This document shows, one piece after another, positions 42,561 to 53,643 of a stretch of 64,000 bases of DNA. The notes below the pieces were generated by a model. The model was not told the DNA's origin. It did no database searches and worked only from the letters and a program-made list of their open reading frames with translations. The position numbers and the translations under genes are program-made. Within the stretch, counting starts at the first letter, position 1, and the number at the start of each line of letters is the position of its first letter. This DNA is from Tritrichomonas musculus (Eukaryota; Parabasalia; Tritrichomonadida; Tritrichomonadidae): assembly GCA_039105265.1 (NCBI GenBank), contig JAPFFF010000013.1, forward strand, positions 1,922,001 through 1,986,000, given 5' to 3'.

Positions 42561-43042
42561 TACTAACGTTTTATGCATCTTCAAAAGATTTACTAACGGT
42601 ATAGCATGTTCTAGAACGGTATTTTATAAATTGCTCATTATTGATTTGAAATCGTTCAAATCATGGTTGTTGACATTAATTATTTGTGAACATTTTTAAT
42701 TAATATTGTTGAGCAAATGAATCACATTCTTTTTTCACCATTGATTGTTCCATTTTTTGAAACACACTTTTCATATGATTTGAAAAGTTGTATACATCCT
42801 TCATCAGAAATTTAGTCTACATTTGATAAGTTTTCAACATATTTTTTGTCAATAATGCTATCAAACAGCTAACCAAGTAAAGTAGCATTGATATTTATAA
42901 AGTGTGTAGGTGTTTGATTTAGTATTTTATTAAACGAAATAAAAAAACTGGTTTCACAAAATCGGAACGCTTTTTGAAATAAATTTTCACTTTTTATTAA
43001 AGTTTATTCAATTTTTTTTATTTCACATGAACAAATATAAAT

Positions 43043-43549
43043 TTAAAAAGTTAAAAAACAAATAACTTTTCGTTCCGATTTAATGAAAGTTTTTTTTAAT
43101 TTAGAATAACTAGAATCTGGCTCACTTGATTCATTGTCAACATAAGATAATATTGGGATTTCGTTAATAGCTAAAGTTTCTACTTGCTCGTTGACTTCTG
43201 GAATCAGTATATATGGAATGAGATAATTTATTTTGAAAATATCTTGCAATTGTGAAGCGCGATGTCTAGGATCTGTTAAAATAGTTTTGACATTATAATT
43301 AAAGTGTTCATTATTAAATCTTTTGGGAAGTCCAGGAGGATTTCCAGTTTCATCTCTAGAAATTCGTGTTATCCTATTGTGCGACACTCGTAAAGCTCTT
43401 ATTTGCATTGTATTCATTCCTTCATCAATCATACTATGTATTTGCTCATCTGTGTATCTTTTCTTTTTGGTAAAATAAACAAAGAAAATAAGAGAAAAAA
43501 TTAATATAATATTGTAAAGTTTAAATTTATTCAATTTGATAAAAAACAA
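43043..43549 (-). pseudogene. Helix-turn-helix N-terminus of a mariner-like transposase (candidate)
   Basis: Residues from about 30 read KKRYTDEQIHSMIDEGMNTM, then QIRALRVSHNRITRISR, a helix-turn-helix of the Tc1/mariner or similar kind. This is followed by a linker (NPPGLPKRFNNEHF) and a second helical unit (VKTILTDPRHRASQLQDIF), as in paired-type DNA-binding halves. The hydrophobic first 28 residues are probably upstream non-coding DNA. No DDE core follows, so this is a fragment. A 19-bp direct repeat (TCGTTCCGATTTAATGAAA) lies at 43070-43088 and 43560-43578. Confidence 0.45.
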
Positions 43550-44412
43550 AAAAATTGAATCGTTCCGATTTAATGAAACAAGTTTATAATTGAATTATAC
43601 ATATGATTTTTTTAATTTATTGATACCTCGATGCAATCATCTAACTTTTTATTAAAATTATTAATCAGATTCTTTAATTTAAAATTTGGTTGTTCTTCAA
43701 GCCTTCGAATTGGAACATTATGAGTATATTTTATTTTACGCACTTTTTTGATTCTATTTTTTCTCTTCATAAAATATATTTTTTGTCAAAATAAAAGTTC
43801 ACAAAAAGTTATATTACCAGTATAACTGCTATCTTTTTTGATTTCTGAAAAAATAATAAAACAATAAACTAAAAGCTTTCAATTTACAAGGTCGTCCATA
43901 TGGCAGTTAAATAAAATGCAGTGCAGCTTATGCTTCATTGAATTCAGAAATCATAGAATGGAATTATTCAATATTAGCATGCTTTATCAATAACTTTTAT
44001 AAAAGATGATAATCATCCTTTTATCACAGGAGTTACAGGAAAAGATTATTACACAAAGTTCATTTTTAGATCTATTGCTTTCCTTCAACCTTATTTTGTT
44101 ATTCAAATTGGTTGAAAAATAAGAGTTCATGCAAATATTGACTTTATTAGACTTTAATTTACTGAGCATGAATCTTTTTATCATTCTTTTTTGTCGGGAT
44201 GGAGTAGAATTAGAAAAAATCCAAAATTGCAAAAACATATTTTTTTTTAATTATTACATACAAAATCCAAATGATGGAACGCGTTATATTTTTTTACACA
44301 AACCTTTGGTTTTTTGTATTCAACAAGATTTTTCAAATATTTTCAAATATTTCTGCAAAAAAACACAATTATCAGATAAATGATGATACATTTTCAATTA
44401 GAGAATTCATAC

Positions 44413-44416
<4 letters not shown>

Positions 44417-44482
<66 letters not shown>
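44417..44482. repeat. Poly-A tract, 66 bases
   Basis: A pure A run inside the decayed region before the MULE remnant. It also yields a meaningless poly-lysine frame. Confidence 0.95.
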
Positions 44483-44483
<1 letters not shown>

Positions 44484-44589
44484 ATTAATTCTTTAGAATT
44501 ACTAAAACAAAATTTAAATAGATTTTTACATTTAATTATTCAAAAGTCACCGTTAAAAAAAAGATTAGCTAAAATATAATATCAAGGCG

Positions 44590-45317
44590 AAAAAGACTAA
44601 GTTAAAGGTGGAATTTTTGTTCTGCCATTTTCATATTCAATTTTAAAAGATAATTCTGAAATTATTAATTGCCTTTTGTTGGACACGATATGGCGTGTCC
44701 TTCCTTACTATGTAACCAGTATTTTAATGGCAAGTTCGATGAATGGCGGCTTGCCACTTTCCTTTTCTTTTGGTTTTTCAGAAATTGTCGAGATATACCA
44801 AAATCATTTCAACGCATTTCCAAATCTTTTTCATATTGATTTAAAACAACACACATTTGAAAGTGATCAAGATCCGGCCCTTAAGTCGTTATTTTTAGAT
44901 AATCATATTCGGCATGTATTTTGTTTCATGTATTTAATGGAAAATTTAAAATTAAATTAAATTTCTTTCGCTCTAAATGTTATATTAAAGCGCACAACTC
45001 TTTTTGAACTTAACAATGCTTTTATCCATTATTCAAATATTTGAATAATGTTTTTTTCAGAAATTACAGATCCAAATTTAATTACTTTACGTGATAAACT
45101 TCTCAAAAAAGTCGGTTTGATCTTTACTGATAATACAATTATTATTAATGACCAAAAGAAATGGAAAAAATTTGCATTAATCGAGAGAATCAATCTCAAT
45201 ATGCCATCAACTACTAATTCACTTGAATCATATCATGGCCATTTATACCAAATATTGAAATTCAATAAATCTAAAAAGTGCATGGAAAAAAAATCTACCA
45301 CATTATGGATAATTTGA
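44590..45317 (+). pseudogene. MULE (Mutator-like) transposase remnant
   Basis: LDTIWRVLPYYVTSILMASS, then LPLSFSFGFSEIVEIY, then ESDQDPALKSLF, then HVFCFMYLMENLK is the MULE domain order: first aspartate in LDT, second in SDQDPAL, then the H-x-x-C helix. A further piece (TTNSLESYHGHLYQI, about 45205) fits the downstream glutamate region. Frames change between the pieces and stops are present, so it is dead. Before it, 43980-44580 has decayed sequence that may be its N-terminal half. Confidence 0.65.
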
Positions 45318-45479
45318 TTGTTTAGTGCTGGAGGATTTATGATAAATGAACCATCGGACCAACATTGAACTTCAAAAGATTCTATTTTCAGAAAAGATGA
45401 AATCCAACTAAATTTCTTGAAACAGTATCATAATATATTAAAACAAAAATATATATAGATTGGTCTTTTTAATGGACAA

Positions 45480-46980
45480 ATAATTCTGAATAAATGAGAT
45501 TGACATAATAACATCAATATCTTCTTCGAATAATCCATTGTTATTAAACCTAACCTCCTTGACATCAAAGGATTATAACACAGCCTTTCATTTATCTTTC
45601 AAATAAACTATCTTAGCTCCTTGTTCATACACATATAGTAACAACTTATTAGCATAGATGCCTCAATTATAAATACTACCTTATCGATTTTTTTAGTGAT
45701 CTCAATTTAGTTTATATGTTGTAGTAGTAAGTGTACTTAGTCAATCACCAGGGAGTAGTCTGGCCATTGTCCTCTTTAATAGTATTCTTCAATTCAATCA
45801 CCTTGGCACATAGAAACAGTGATCTATGTAGTAAGAATAATTTTGACTTTATTATTTGCTGTTTTGAGAAACTCCTTAAGCGCATTGTTATTAACACATA
45901 ATAGTAAGAACTTCATCCAGAATGCCTCACTTACATAAGATTCATTGTTCAACTTGGAGGGAAACTATTCTGCGATATTCACTATTGGAGTCATATTCAT
46001 AAACCTGTTGACTTTACCTATTTCTCTTTGTGAATATGCAGTGAGAGCAGATATCAATTTTCTAATCGTGGCTGATTCATCCGAACATCACAGATGAACT
46101 CCTTGGACACAATATTTTTAGTAATCTAACGTAAATTATACTTGGTTCATATAAAAATAATAATAATCATACTCTATATAGTTGAGATTGCAAATTTAAA
46201 TATAAAATTCTACGATAGCATCAACATCAATTTGTTCACCATCAGTTAGATGCTTACTATTCATAAACCTCACACAAACATTATATAGCATAAGCTAGCT
46301 TAGAAATCTCATCAAATATCTATCATCTAATATGAGTTGGATCTATAGCTTCTGGAGTCGATATTACTTCTACTTTAGCAGAGTACGTAGTATCACTTGA
46401 AACAGTTTGTCATCATTTCTGAAGTCATTTATAGTTTCCCATGCTATTTTTTCTGCTTCTTAATGCACATAATCGTTTAATTTGGTGTTCAGTGTCATTG
46501 GTTTCATTTACCTAATAAATTTCATTTAGTCTTTGCTTATAGGACACAATCATATCTTCTTTATTTCACATTATAACCATTATATAAATATCAATAGGAT
46601 TGATGATTGTTAAATATTGTTTCCAGAAGCCTTCCTTAACATTTCTACTCACCTAATAGCTCATTTAATCATAAAGGTTTATTATGGGAGACTCGCCAAA
46701 AATTCCTTGGATCATGATAAAGGTACCTCATAAACAGCAAGGAACTTCAAATGTTTCTATTTTTCGAAATAAGTACCTTGCATTTTAAATGTATTTTGAA
46801 ACTATCGTTTGATAAAATTCTTGAAAGATTAGTGATATCTCTTATAAATATAACATTTTCAATACTATACATTTATAAAAAAATTGAATCCTCTACACTC
46901 ATCAACTTTGAAATTCAACAGTAGATGATTTTGAAGTAATAAGACATCTTTATTATAATTGCTTATAGACCGTCGGAAAC
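45480..46980 (-). pseudogene. Heavily decayed coding sequence, unknown family
   Basis: The minus strand shows patches of sensible protein in changing frames, for example SATIRKLISALTAYSQREIG, ESYVSEAFWMKFLLLCVNNN and VRFMNSKHLTDGEQIDVDAI, the last echoed by VRFNNNGLFEEDIDVI. The repeated VRF-x-N pattern hints at a helical repeat protein. Base composition is less extreme than in the flanks, which supports former coding use. No family is assigned. Confidence 0.35.
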
Positions 46981-47945
46981 TAACTAACATCGGAATAATT
47001 TATAATATAAATAATTTTTAAAATTAATTATTATAATTATACAAATATTTATTTATTAAATAAAAAAATTATGTGTAACGTTTTAAGATATTATAGTTTT
47101 TAATTAAGTATATTTTCTTTCAAAATTTGAATTGTCTGAATAATTGAATAATATATTTAGAATCTTAATCTAACATTATTTCAATCATTATGAGAAGGTT
47201 TATATCAAAAACTTCAAAACGATAATGTAATAAAATATATTACACATTGGTGTGCTAAAACAAAAACTTTTTTGATTTTTTATCAAGAGATTTAAATAAA
47301 TTCATTATTTTAACAAATATATAGAGAAACTTTAGTTTTGAGATAGAAAGGCAAGGCAACTCTGGTGAATAATTTAGCAACAAGTAAGTTAAAAAAAGAT
47401 ATTTCATAATTTTAAAAATTTTATAATAATGAAAACACAAATTATAATCTTAATTGGTTCAAATAATACAGTAAATATTCGAATACTTCGGTAATTGAGT
47501 TATGCTTTAATATCGTTTACCAAGAAAAGTAGCATACTTTACATTTTCTCAATATGTAATTCATTATTATTTGATGGCAATATAAAGATTTAAATCGATT
47601 TTCATTTATCTTTTACCAAAGAATATTTGAAATCGTCTGAGGAAAAAACGTATTAAAAATTTATTTATCGTTTTTTTTTTTAAAAAAACGAACATCATTC
47701 AAAAATCATTGGCCATTTTAAAAATCGGTTATCGCCAATATAAAACAGTTTTTAGTCTACCATTTTGAACCATTATAAACTGTGTGGAAAAATTGAATAA
47801 TTCGGGATAAAACAAAAAAATAAAAATACAAAAAATCGTTACGCATAAAAATTAGAAAATATTTTATAGTTACATTTATAAATCTATTATGTATATTATA
47901 AATCCTTCTCTTATTGAGATGGTTCGTCAATTTTTTGCTATTTAA
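46981..47945. other. AT-rich non-coding stretch
   Basis: Nothing recognised. Confidence 0.5.
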
Positions 47946-48164
47946 GGTACAAATCCTGTACTTTTAAAATTGATAAGAAAATCGTTAAAAAATTGAGATA
48001 ATGCCCCTCTCAGAAAAAGTTTAGTATTTATGAGTAAATTTCGATGATTCTGAGGTTTACATTTGACACTTTATCGTAAAAACAATTGAAAAAAAAATAT
48101 TTTATGCTTTTTTATATCACATATCATTTTAATTTGCTGTTATTTAACGTACTGGATTTGTACC
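47946..48164. mobile_element. 219-bp MITE at a TTAA site
   Basis: Terminal inverted repeats GGTACAAATCCTGTAC and GTACTGGATTTGTACC (one mismatch) are flanked on both sides by TTAA (47942-47945, 48165-48168). It fits a TTAA-specific superfamily. Its GG-starting ends resemble the TTAA reading of the element at 39571. Confidence 0.78.
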
Positions 48165-48168
48165 TTAA

Positions 48169-49011
48169 GCTTTATATTTTCAATATGAAAATGACGATAA
48201 GTTCTCAATTTTAATGTAAATATTTCAATTAAATATTGGTTGATTCCAAGAAATGAAGTTGATTGTATCTTATAAAAAAAATAATATCATATGTGTTTAA
48301 ATTTTAACTTTAATATTATGAGCATTTTTCCTCACCGAATTATAATCAAAATTATTTAAAAATCAATAAAAGACCCACTTTTTGAATATATTTCCACCGA
48401 AGTTCGGTGACCGAACTATTCTTATCAATGTTGATTAGGCTGGTTAATAAAATTTGTGTAAGCTCTGAGAATTTTCACAAATTTTTAATTATCTTAAATA
48501 ATTTGAGATTTAAACTTTTTTAGAGGAATCTTTTTATTTTTTGAAAGGAGATCTAATATATTCAAAATTCTAATAATAAATAATTATAAGCATTTGATAA
48601 TTTATTAAATTGTTATTATATTATTAAATGAAAATAAATATATATTTAATTATTGAATTTATCAATAATCTAGCAAGATATAAATATTTGATATTTTTTC
48701 TTTCAATTCAATTTTGAGAAACAAAATTTGTATTAACTCATAGAAATACCCATCCTAATGTTGATAAATCTTATAACTTTTTGACTTTTGCACGTTTTTA
48801 GATTTCTGAGAAAATAATCTCAACAATTAAGATTTGAAGCTATAATCAAAATTATTTCGGAATATTAAAAAAATAAAAAAAAATATAGTTTCAAATATTT
48901 GAAGAATTGAATGATATTAATAATAAAATTGAATGTGATGCCCATATCACTTTGTCCTATGGTAATTTCCAAATACAAATCAACGTTTAACTTTTTAAAA
49001 ATTTAATAAAG
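48169..49011. other. Intergenic region with a 17-nt palindrome
   Basis: No gene seen. AGTTCGGTGACCGAACT at 48401-48417 is a perfect palindrome around one central base; its role is unknown. Confidence 0.5.
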
Positions 49012-50106
49012 ATGCTACCCTCTAATGAAATAAATGGAAATAAGTTCCATTTCTTTGCCAAATCCTCTTTTCTAGACAAAGAATTGCAAGATCTCCATGC
49101 CTACTTTATAGAAAATAAGAATCTTTCATTTGATGAATGTATTAAACTGATTCGTATGTACACATATCATGATGGAAATTGTGATTTCAAGAGAAGTGTT
49201 GACTCAGGCTATTTGGAATTTGATCTTGATCATATAGCATTTTCAGCAAATTTACTTTCCCAATTAATTGGGAAAAGCAAAACTTTTGTAAGAAATAATT
49301 TTAAAAAAAAAGGATTCCAAATAGATATAAAAGATAAACCTCATTATATCGAATCCTTAAAAATACCATATTTTCATGGGACTGATATTTTGAAGTGGAC
49401 GTTCAGACAGCGCCAAATTTTACCAGCTCATATTAGCCAATTACAACCAATAGCTCATCAAGTACAATTTTCACAAAATGTTATCCAATGTTTCCCTGTT
49501 ACTCAATTTCCTTTTATTCAAGATAATTCATACCAGAAAAAGGTAAAACCGGAATCCAAGGAGAGAGAAAACATTGAAATTATGATGAAAAAGATCAAAC
49601 ATTTTTATTCGGTAGAAAATATTAAATGTGCTGGCTTTATGACATTACTAATAAAATATGGGGTCAAGCAACCTGATGCTGGTTACTTTTTGATTTCTTT
49701 CATTCAAGCGTTGGATCCAAGTTTACCAATTCAAGAACGTCATGTAAACCGTTGCCCATATAATTACAAAGACCAAATTATGACAATTCTATGCGTACGA
49801 AATTTATCTCAAATAAACCGATTCCTAATCCTTAAAGTTATTGAGAGAGTTATTTTTCAACATACCGATAGCCTCGAAAAATTAACAAAACCAAATAAAT
49901 ATAATAATAATAAACTTTTTGTTGACGAGTTTATGGAAATTATAAATGAGATCAGCAAAGATCCATCCTCATATTTTGAAAGCATTCTTATCCAGGAAAA
50001 AGAAGAAAAAGAAGAATTTTTCGAATTTTTCAATACATCGGATGATGGAATAACAGATGATTCAATTAATGCGTACGATCTTTTTTTCAATGCATCCAAT
50101 TTATAA
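49012..50106 (+). CDS. Initiator-binding-domain-like protein, 364 aa
   Basis: The N-terminal 105 residues form a compact helical unit ending in a winged-helix-like segment, LLSQLIGKSKTFVRNNFKKK then GFQI (82-103). This pattern resembles the initiator-binding domain of the IBP39 family, which reads the TCA initiator of trichomonad promoters. A linker of about 60 residues rich in glutamine and proline follows, then a second helical domain (about 190-300) with cysteines, and an acidic tail (EEKEEFFEFF, DDGITDDS). DNA-binding head, flexible linker and acidic tail fit a transcription factor. The gene is intact and is the first of three intact host genes. The assignment rests on pattern, not on an alignment. 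Confidence 0.55.
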   Translation: MLPSNEINGNKFHFFAKSSFLDKELQDLHAYFIENKNLSFDECIKLIRMYTYHDGNCDFKRSVDSGYLEFDLDHIAFSANLLSQLIGKSKTFVRNNFKKKGFQIDIKDKPHYIESLKIPYFHGTDILKWTFRQRQILPAHISQLQPIAHQVQFSQNVIQCFPVTQFPFIQDNSYQKKVKPESKERENIEIMMKKIKHFYSVENIKCAGFMTLLIKYGVKQPDAGYFLISFIQALDPSLPIQERHVNRCPYNYKDQIMTILCVRNLSQINRFLILKVIERVIFQHTDSLEKLTKPNKYNNNKLFVDEFMEIINEISKDPSSYFESILIQEKEEKEEFFEFFNTSDDGITDDSINAYDLFFNASNL

Positions 50107-50592
50107 TAATAGAATCTTGAATAGGTGCAACAGCCCGAATGTCAAGATTCATTTTATTAAGAACTTTCCCTATTTAGGGAGGAATATAAATAAAAAAAAT
50201 TAAAAACAAATTAATTTTATTTCTTTTTTTTATGAATATATATATTGATTTGCTGACTCTATACAGTTTATGCTATTAAAGCTTTAATTTTACCTTTGTA
50301 GATGATGATGTTTTAACTATCATGTAAAACAAGCTGTATACCTCAAGTTCTTTATTTAGATCTAATCATAAGAAATTATTATATCAAATAAAATTAGAAT
50401 ATACAGCATTTTACTCATATTGTTATTCTAATTCAACTCCTTATTAATTTTATGCCAATTTTATATTGGATTTTATATAATGATAATTTAATTAAATAAA
50501 AAAAATATCAAGAAATTAAAAAAATATATTAACTTTTATACAAGTTGAAAAGATTTCATGGATAGTTGTTTCGTTCTTGAATAGTAATTAAT
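50107..50592. other. Intergenic, convergent genes
   Basis: AT-rich gap between the 3' ends of two convergent genes. It starts with a possible hairpin, TCAAGATT / AATCTTGA (about 50112-50151). Confidence 0.4.
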
Positions 50593-51444
50593 TTATTCTG
50601 TCTTGAAAATTGGTTGATTTTCAGAATCGTGGTTTGTAACTTGGCAAACGAAGTTTTCACCAAAACGTTCAACAGATGGATTCATTCTTTCACAAAGTCT
50701 CTTTGGTGTAATATTTGGACATTCGTTGAAGATTTTACATAAGTAGTATGTGAAGATACCATGCGATCTTCGTCCTTCTTTTGAGTCTGGATCTGTTGTT
50801 TTGTCAACTGATAAAGAAATGATATCTGATCCATTTGCGACTGTACTGATATCAAAGACTGATCCTCCTGACGTGCAATCGGAAATGAAAACTGCTTTGC
50901 AACGTCCATTGTAATTCTCTGAGATCAATTTTCCAAATTCGCTGCAAGAGATTGTGTTATCTTTGAACTCAATTCCATGACTTCCACTTACAATTGAATC
51001 ACGTCCGGAATAGAAAACGGTGAGTTGCTGTAAAGTGTACTTTAAGAAGAATTCGAGGAATTGAGGGTATTGTTGACAGTTGCAGTTGTAAAGATAAAAG
51101 ACTTTGAAACCAAGTCTATGATGTTGAAGTCCAAGAAGATAACCATCATTCATTGCTCCGATTTTTGGATCATGTTTATCATGTTCATAGTTATTGATTA
51201 AAATAAGGCAAACTTTTTGAAGGTCTTCTGTTGGAACTTCTGAAATGTTGGCTTCATTCAAGCATTTTCCAATTCTCTTGAATGAACTTACAAGTTTCTT
51301 TTTGTTTGATACTCTTCGAACACGTTGGAATTTCTTGTCTGAAAATTCGTTGTTCTTACGATATAACTTTTCTGAACGATGTTCATAATGTGGATGCTTT
51401 TGATCTTTGTTTGGTTTGTCGTAGAATGCTGCGGCGTCTTCCAT
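50593..51444 (-). CDS. Caspase/metacaspase-like protein (clan CD, C14) with altered histidine motif
   Basis: The 283-residue protein has a basic N-terminus of about 70 residues, then the caspase fold. CLILINNYEH is strand 1, GFKVFYLYNC follows, VFYSGRDS is the strand that normally carries the YSGHG histidine, and AVFISDCTSGGSVFD holds the nucleophile at C190 in a D-C-x-S-G setting typical of metacaspases. At the expected histidine there is R148; a histidine lies eight residues later (GSHG, H156). Either H156 takes over or the protein is a pseudo-enzyme. GRRSHGIFTYYLCK near 225 matches the usual substrate-pocket helix start. The start is supported by an initiator 18 nt upstream. If active, it would cleave after arginine or lysine. 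Confidence 0.82.
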   Translation of the reverse strand: MEDAAAFYDKPNKDQKHPHYEHRSEKLYRKNNEFSDKKFQRVRRVSNKKKLVSSFKRIGKCLNEANISEVPTEDLQKVCLILINNYEHDKHDPKIGAMNDGYLLGLQHHRLGFKVFYLYNCNCQQYPQFLEFFLKYTLQQLTVFYSGRDSIVSGSHGIEFKDNTISCSEFGKLISENYNGRCKAVFISDCTSGGSVFDISTVANGSDIISLSVDKTTDPDSKEGRRSHGIFTYYLCKIFNECPNITPKRLCERMNPSVERFGENFVCQVTNHDSENQPIFKTE

Positions 51445-51455
51445 TGTATTATTTT

Positions 51456-51464
51456 AAAAAATGA
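51456..51464 (-). promoter_or_regulatory. Trichomonad initiator before the caspase-like gene
   Basis: The minus strand reads TCATTTTTT, fitting TCA-Y-W, with its A 18 nt before the ATG. This is a normal short 5' leader for trichomonads. Confidence 0.5.
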
Positions 51465-51482
51465 TATAAAACACAATACCAT

Positions 51483-51929
51483 TTCTCTTTCTTTCTTTTT
51501 TATAAGTTTTTTCTTTTATTATCTTCTTTCAATTCTTTGATTACATTCAAAATACGCTAAAATAATATTCTCAAATATTGTTTAATCTTTCGATAATTGA
51601 TTTAAAAATAATTGATTATTTATTTCACTTTCTATATATTTTATATCATATTTAATTTATTTATATATCTTAATAATAAACGCTTAAATCAAATACAATT
51701 GTTCAAATAATATTATAATATTACATTATATCTAAAAATAAAATCAATCAATTTATAACAACTAATATCAAAGAAAATATCTTATTATTTCTAATAAATA
51801 TAATTCATATTTTTCATATGAAAAGCTTAGTAATAAAATAACAAAAATTTAATCAGTAATAAAAATAAATAAACCAATTTTTTTTTTATATTTATATAAA
51901 ATCATATTAAAACAAAATCATAAATAAAA
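51483..51929. other. Intergenic AT-rich gap
   Basis: About 450 bp between the channel's 3' end and the caspase-like gene's 5' end; no further element seen. Confidence 0.5.
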
Positions 51930-53300
51930 TTAATCGCTTCTTACAATTGTGTCCTGCTGATTAATTATTTCACTTACAGTTTCTTGATATTGGCTAATCA
52001 AGTCTTCCATTTCGTCAATATTTTGATTAATCAGAGACACAGTCAAGTAAAGGTGAATGAGGGCGTCAGGATTAATGTGGTCCAATCTTGGTATCTCCAA
52101 AGGAGTCTGACTTTCCCAGCATTTGTCGGCATTGAAAGGTGGAGGAGTTAATTTCTTAGTTAAATATTTATCATCATCGCTATTTCCCTTTGATTCATTT
52201 TCGTCATTTTTCTTTTTCTTATTTTTTTTAGAGAGCAATTTTTCTTCTTCTTTTGACTTTTTGTTGGCCGATGAGATACTATTTGTTGCGACTCCGACCA
52301 GCGTGTTCACGAGGATCCATGCGCCAATCCAAATGAAGATAAATATGAAAACCATGGCCACATATCTTTGGCCGGCGTCAACAAGGTCATTATAAGGATC
52401 TAGCCATCCATCAGCAGTTAAGAAAATAACAAGCGTCCATAATGTCTTAGAGAAAGAACCAAACCAATAATCAGAAAATGCTGAAAAAAGATTCATCGCT
52501 ATAAAAGCTGCACATATTAAAAATATGATTATTAGAAAAAGTACAAAAAAAATTCCTTTCGACGACTTTATGAGGGCATCAAAAAGATCACTTAATGAAA
52601 TCGTCTTGGATGGTCGTGAATTAATCCTAAGCATTTTATTGGCTGTTTTTAATACTTTCAAAAATCTAAAGGCTTTCAAAATTCGGAAAATTCGAAGAAT
52701 TCTAAAAGATGTAATAAAGGTAAGTGATCCTGAAACATAAGAAAATATGACAATAATTAAATCAAAGTCATTCCAGCCTGAAAACCAAAATTTTTTGGGA
52801 TCTTCTAAAAGTTTGAGCGCAATTTCAATAGTAAATATGGTAACACATAGGGCATCGACAACTTGAAAAACAATAGGAATTTTGTTCGATATATTGTCAT
52901 CAGTTTGTATGCAGATAAATATCGTATTAATGAGAATGACTAATGTAATTATAATATTAAAGACTGGATGATTAATTAAAGTACTTAAATGATTGGTTCT
53001 AATCATGGATCTAATGTCAATGGGCTTGCTTTTTTGAATTACTTGCATAAAATTAATATAATTTGTTTCCGTAAATTCATCTTTTTTCATTTGGTCTTGT
53101 TGTCTATTAGGCTTCATAGAACTTTCAGCATAATCTTCAATAAATCCAATATTCATTGAACTTTTGACGAAAATATTTTTATTTTTAGATTTTAATGATT
53201 CTTCAATTCCACTCTGTTCAGCAATGTTAACTAAAACACCGGTATAATCAATACTAGAATAATCGGGTATCTTATTTTTAAGATTTTCTGGTATATTCAT
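51930..53300 (-). CDS. Single-domain voltage-gated cation channel, CatSper-like
   Basis: The start is the ATG at 53300; the frame extends upstream only from TTG. The 456-residue product has one six-helix channel domain: S1 113-133, S2 144-166, S3 175-192, S4 196-218, S5 249-272, pore loop about 283-302, S6 314-340. S4 has a basic residue at every third position (R200, R203, R206, K209, R212, K215), so it should sense voltage. The pore carries T-x-D-x-W (TADGW, 295-299), the pattern of CatSper calcium channels, with one acidic filter residue per subunit; four subunits would be needed. The C-terminus has a lysine/glutamate-rich stretch and an end helix (SLINQNIDEMEDLISQYQET) that may be a coiled coil for tetramer assembly. 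It acts at a membrane, possibly the plasma or flagellar one. Confidence 0.88.
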   Translation of the reverse strand: MNIPENLKNKIPDYSSIDYTGVLVNIAEQSGIEESLKSKNKNIFVKSSMNIGFIEDYAESSMKPNRQQDQMKKDEFTETNYINFMQVIQKSKPIDIRSMIRTNHLSTLINHPVFNIIITLVILINTIFICIQTDDNISNKIPIVFQVVDALCVTIFTIEIALKLLEDPKKFWFSGWNDFDLIIVIFSYVSGSLTFITSFRILRIFRILKAFRFLKVLKTANKMLRINSRPSKTISLSDLFDALIKSSKGIFFVLFLIIIFLICAAFIAMNLFSAFSDYWFGSFSKTLWTLVIFLTADGWLDPYNDLVDAGQRYVAMVFIFIFIWIGAWILVNTLVGVATNSISSANKKSKEEEKLLSKKNKKKKNDENESKGNSDDDKYLTKKLTPPPFNADKCWESQTPLEIPRLDHINPDALIHLYLTVSLINQNIDEMEDLISQYQETVSEIINQQDTIVRSD

Positions 53301-53483
53301 GAAAATTTTAAATTGACCTTGAAAGGTTTTCAAAAGTTTATTTTTTTCTATTTTATTGAAATAAACTTTTTAATTAAAATATTTTTATCTCAATAAATAT
53401 CGTATAATGAGTAATTTAATAATTTAATATAAATTATATTCTTGATAATATAATATATATATCTAAATAAAAAACACAATGCT
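53301..53483. other. Short AT-rich spacer upstream of the channel gene
   Basis: No clear TCA-Y-W initiator close to the ATG; no other feature. Confidence 0.4.
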
Positions 53484-53643
53484 TTAATTGAGTTTGGAAT
53501 AACGATCCTTAAGGATATCCCTCAAGTTTTCGATTGGATTAAGATCTGGTGATCTCGGAGGCCAATTTAGAACTTGTGAGATAAATCGAAATACTGTATC
53601 TCTTGTCAATTTTGCTGCATGAGAGGGGGTTATCCTGCATCAA
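53484..53643 (-). pseudogene. Tc1/mariner transposase C-terminal fragment
   Basis: The minus strand gives PSHAAKLTRDTVFRFI, then LNWPPRSPDLNPIENLRDIL and KDRYSKLN before a stop. WPP-x-SPDLNPIEN is the signature of the last catalytic region of Tc1/mariner transposases. The fragment ends abruptly against a hAT fragment on the other strand. Confidence 0.85.

Noticed and set aside
44271-44579. Frame with a long poly-lysine run, and the similar one at 63362-63628
   Set aside because: Both come from poly-A tracts; no domain on either side.
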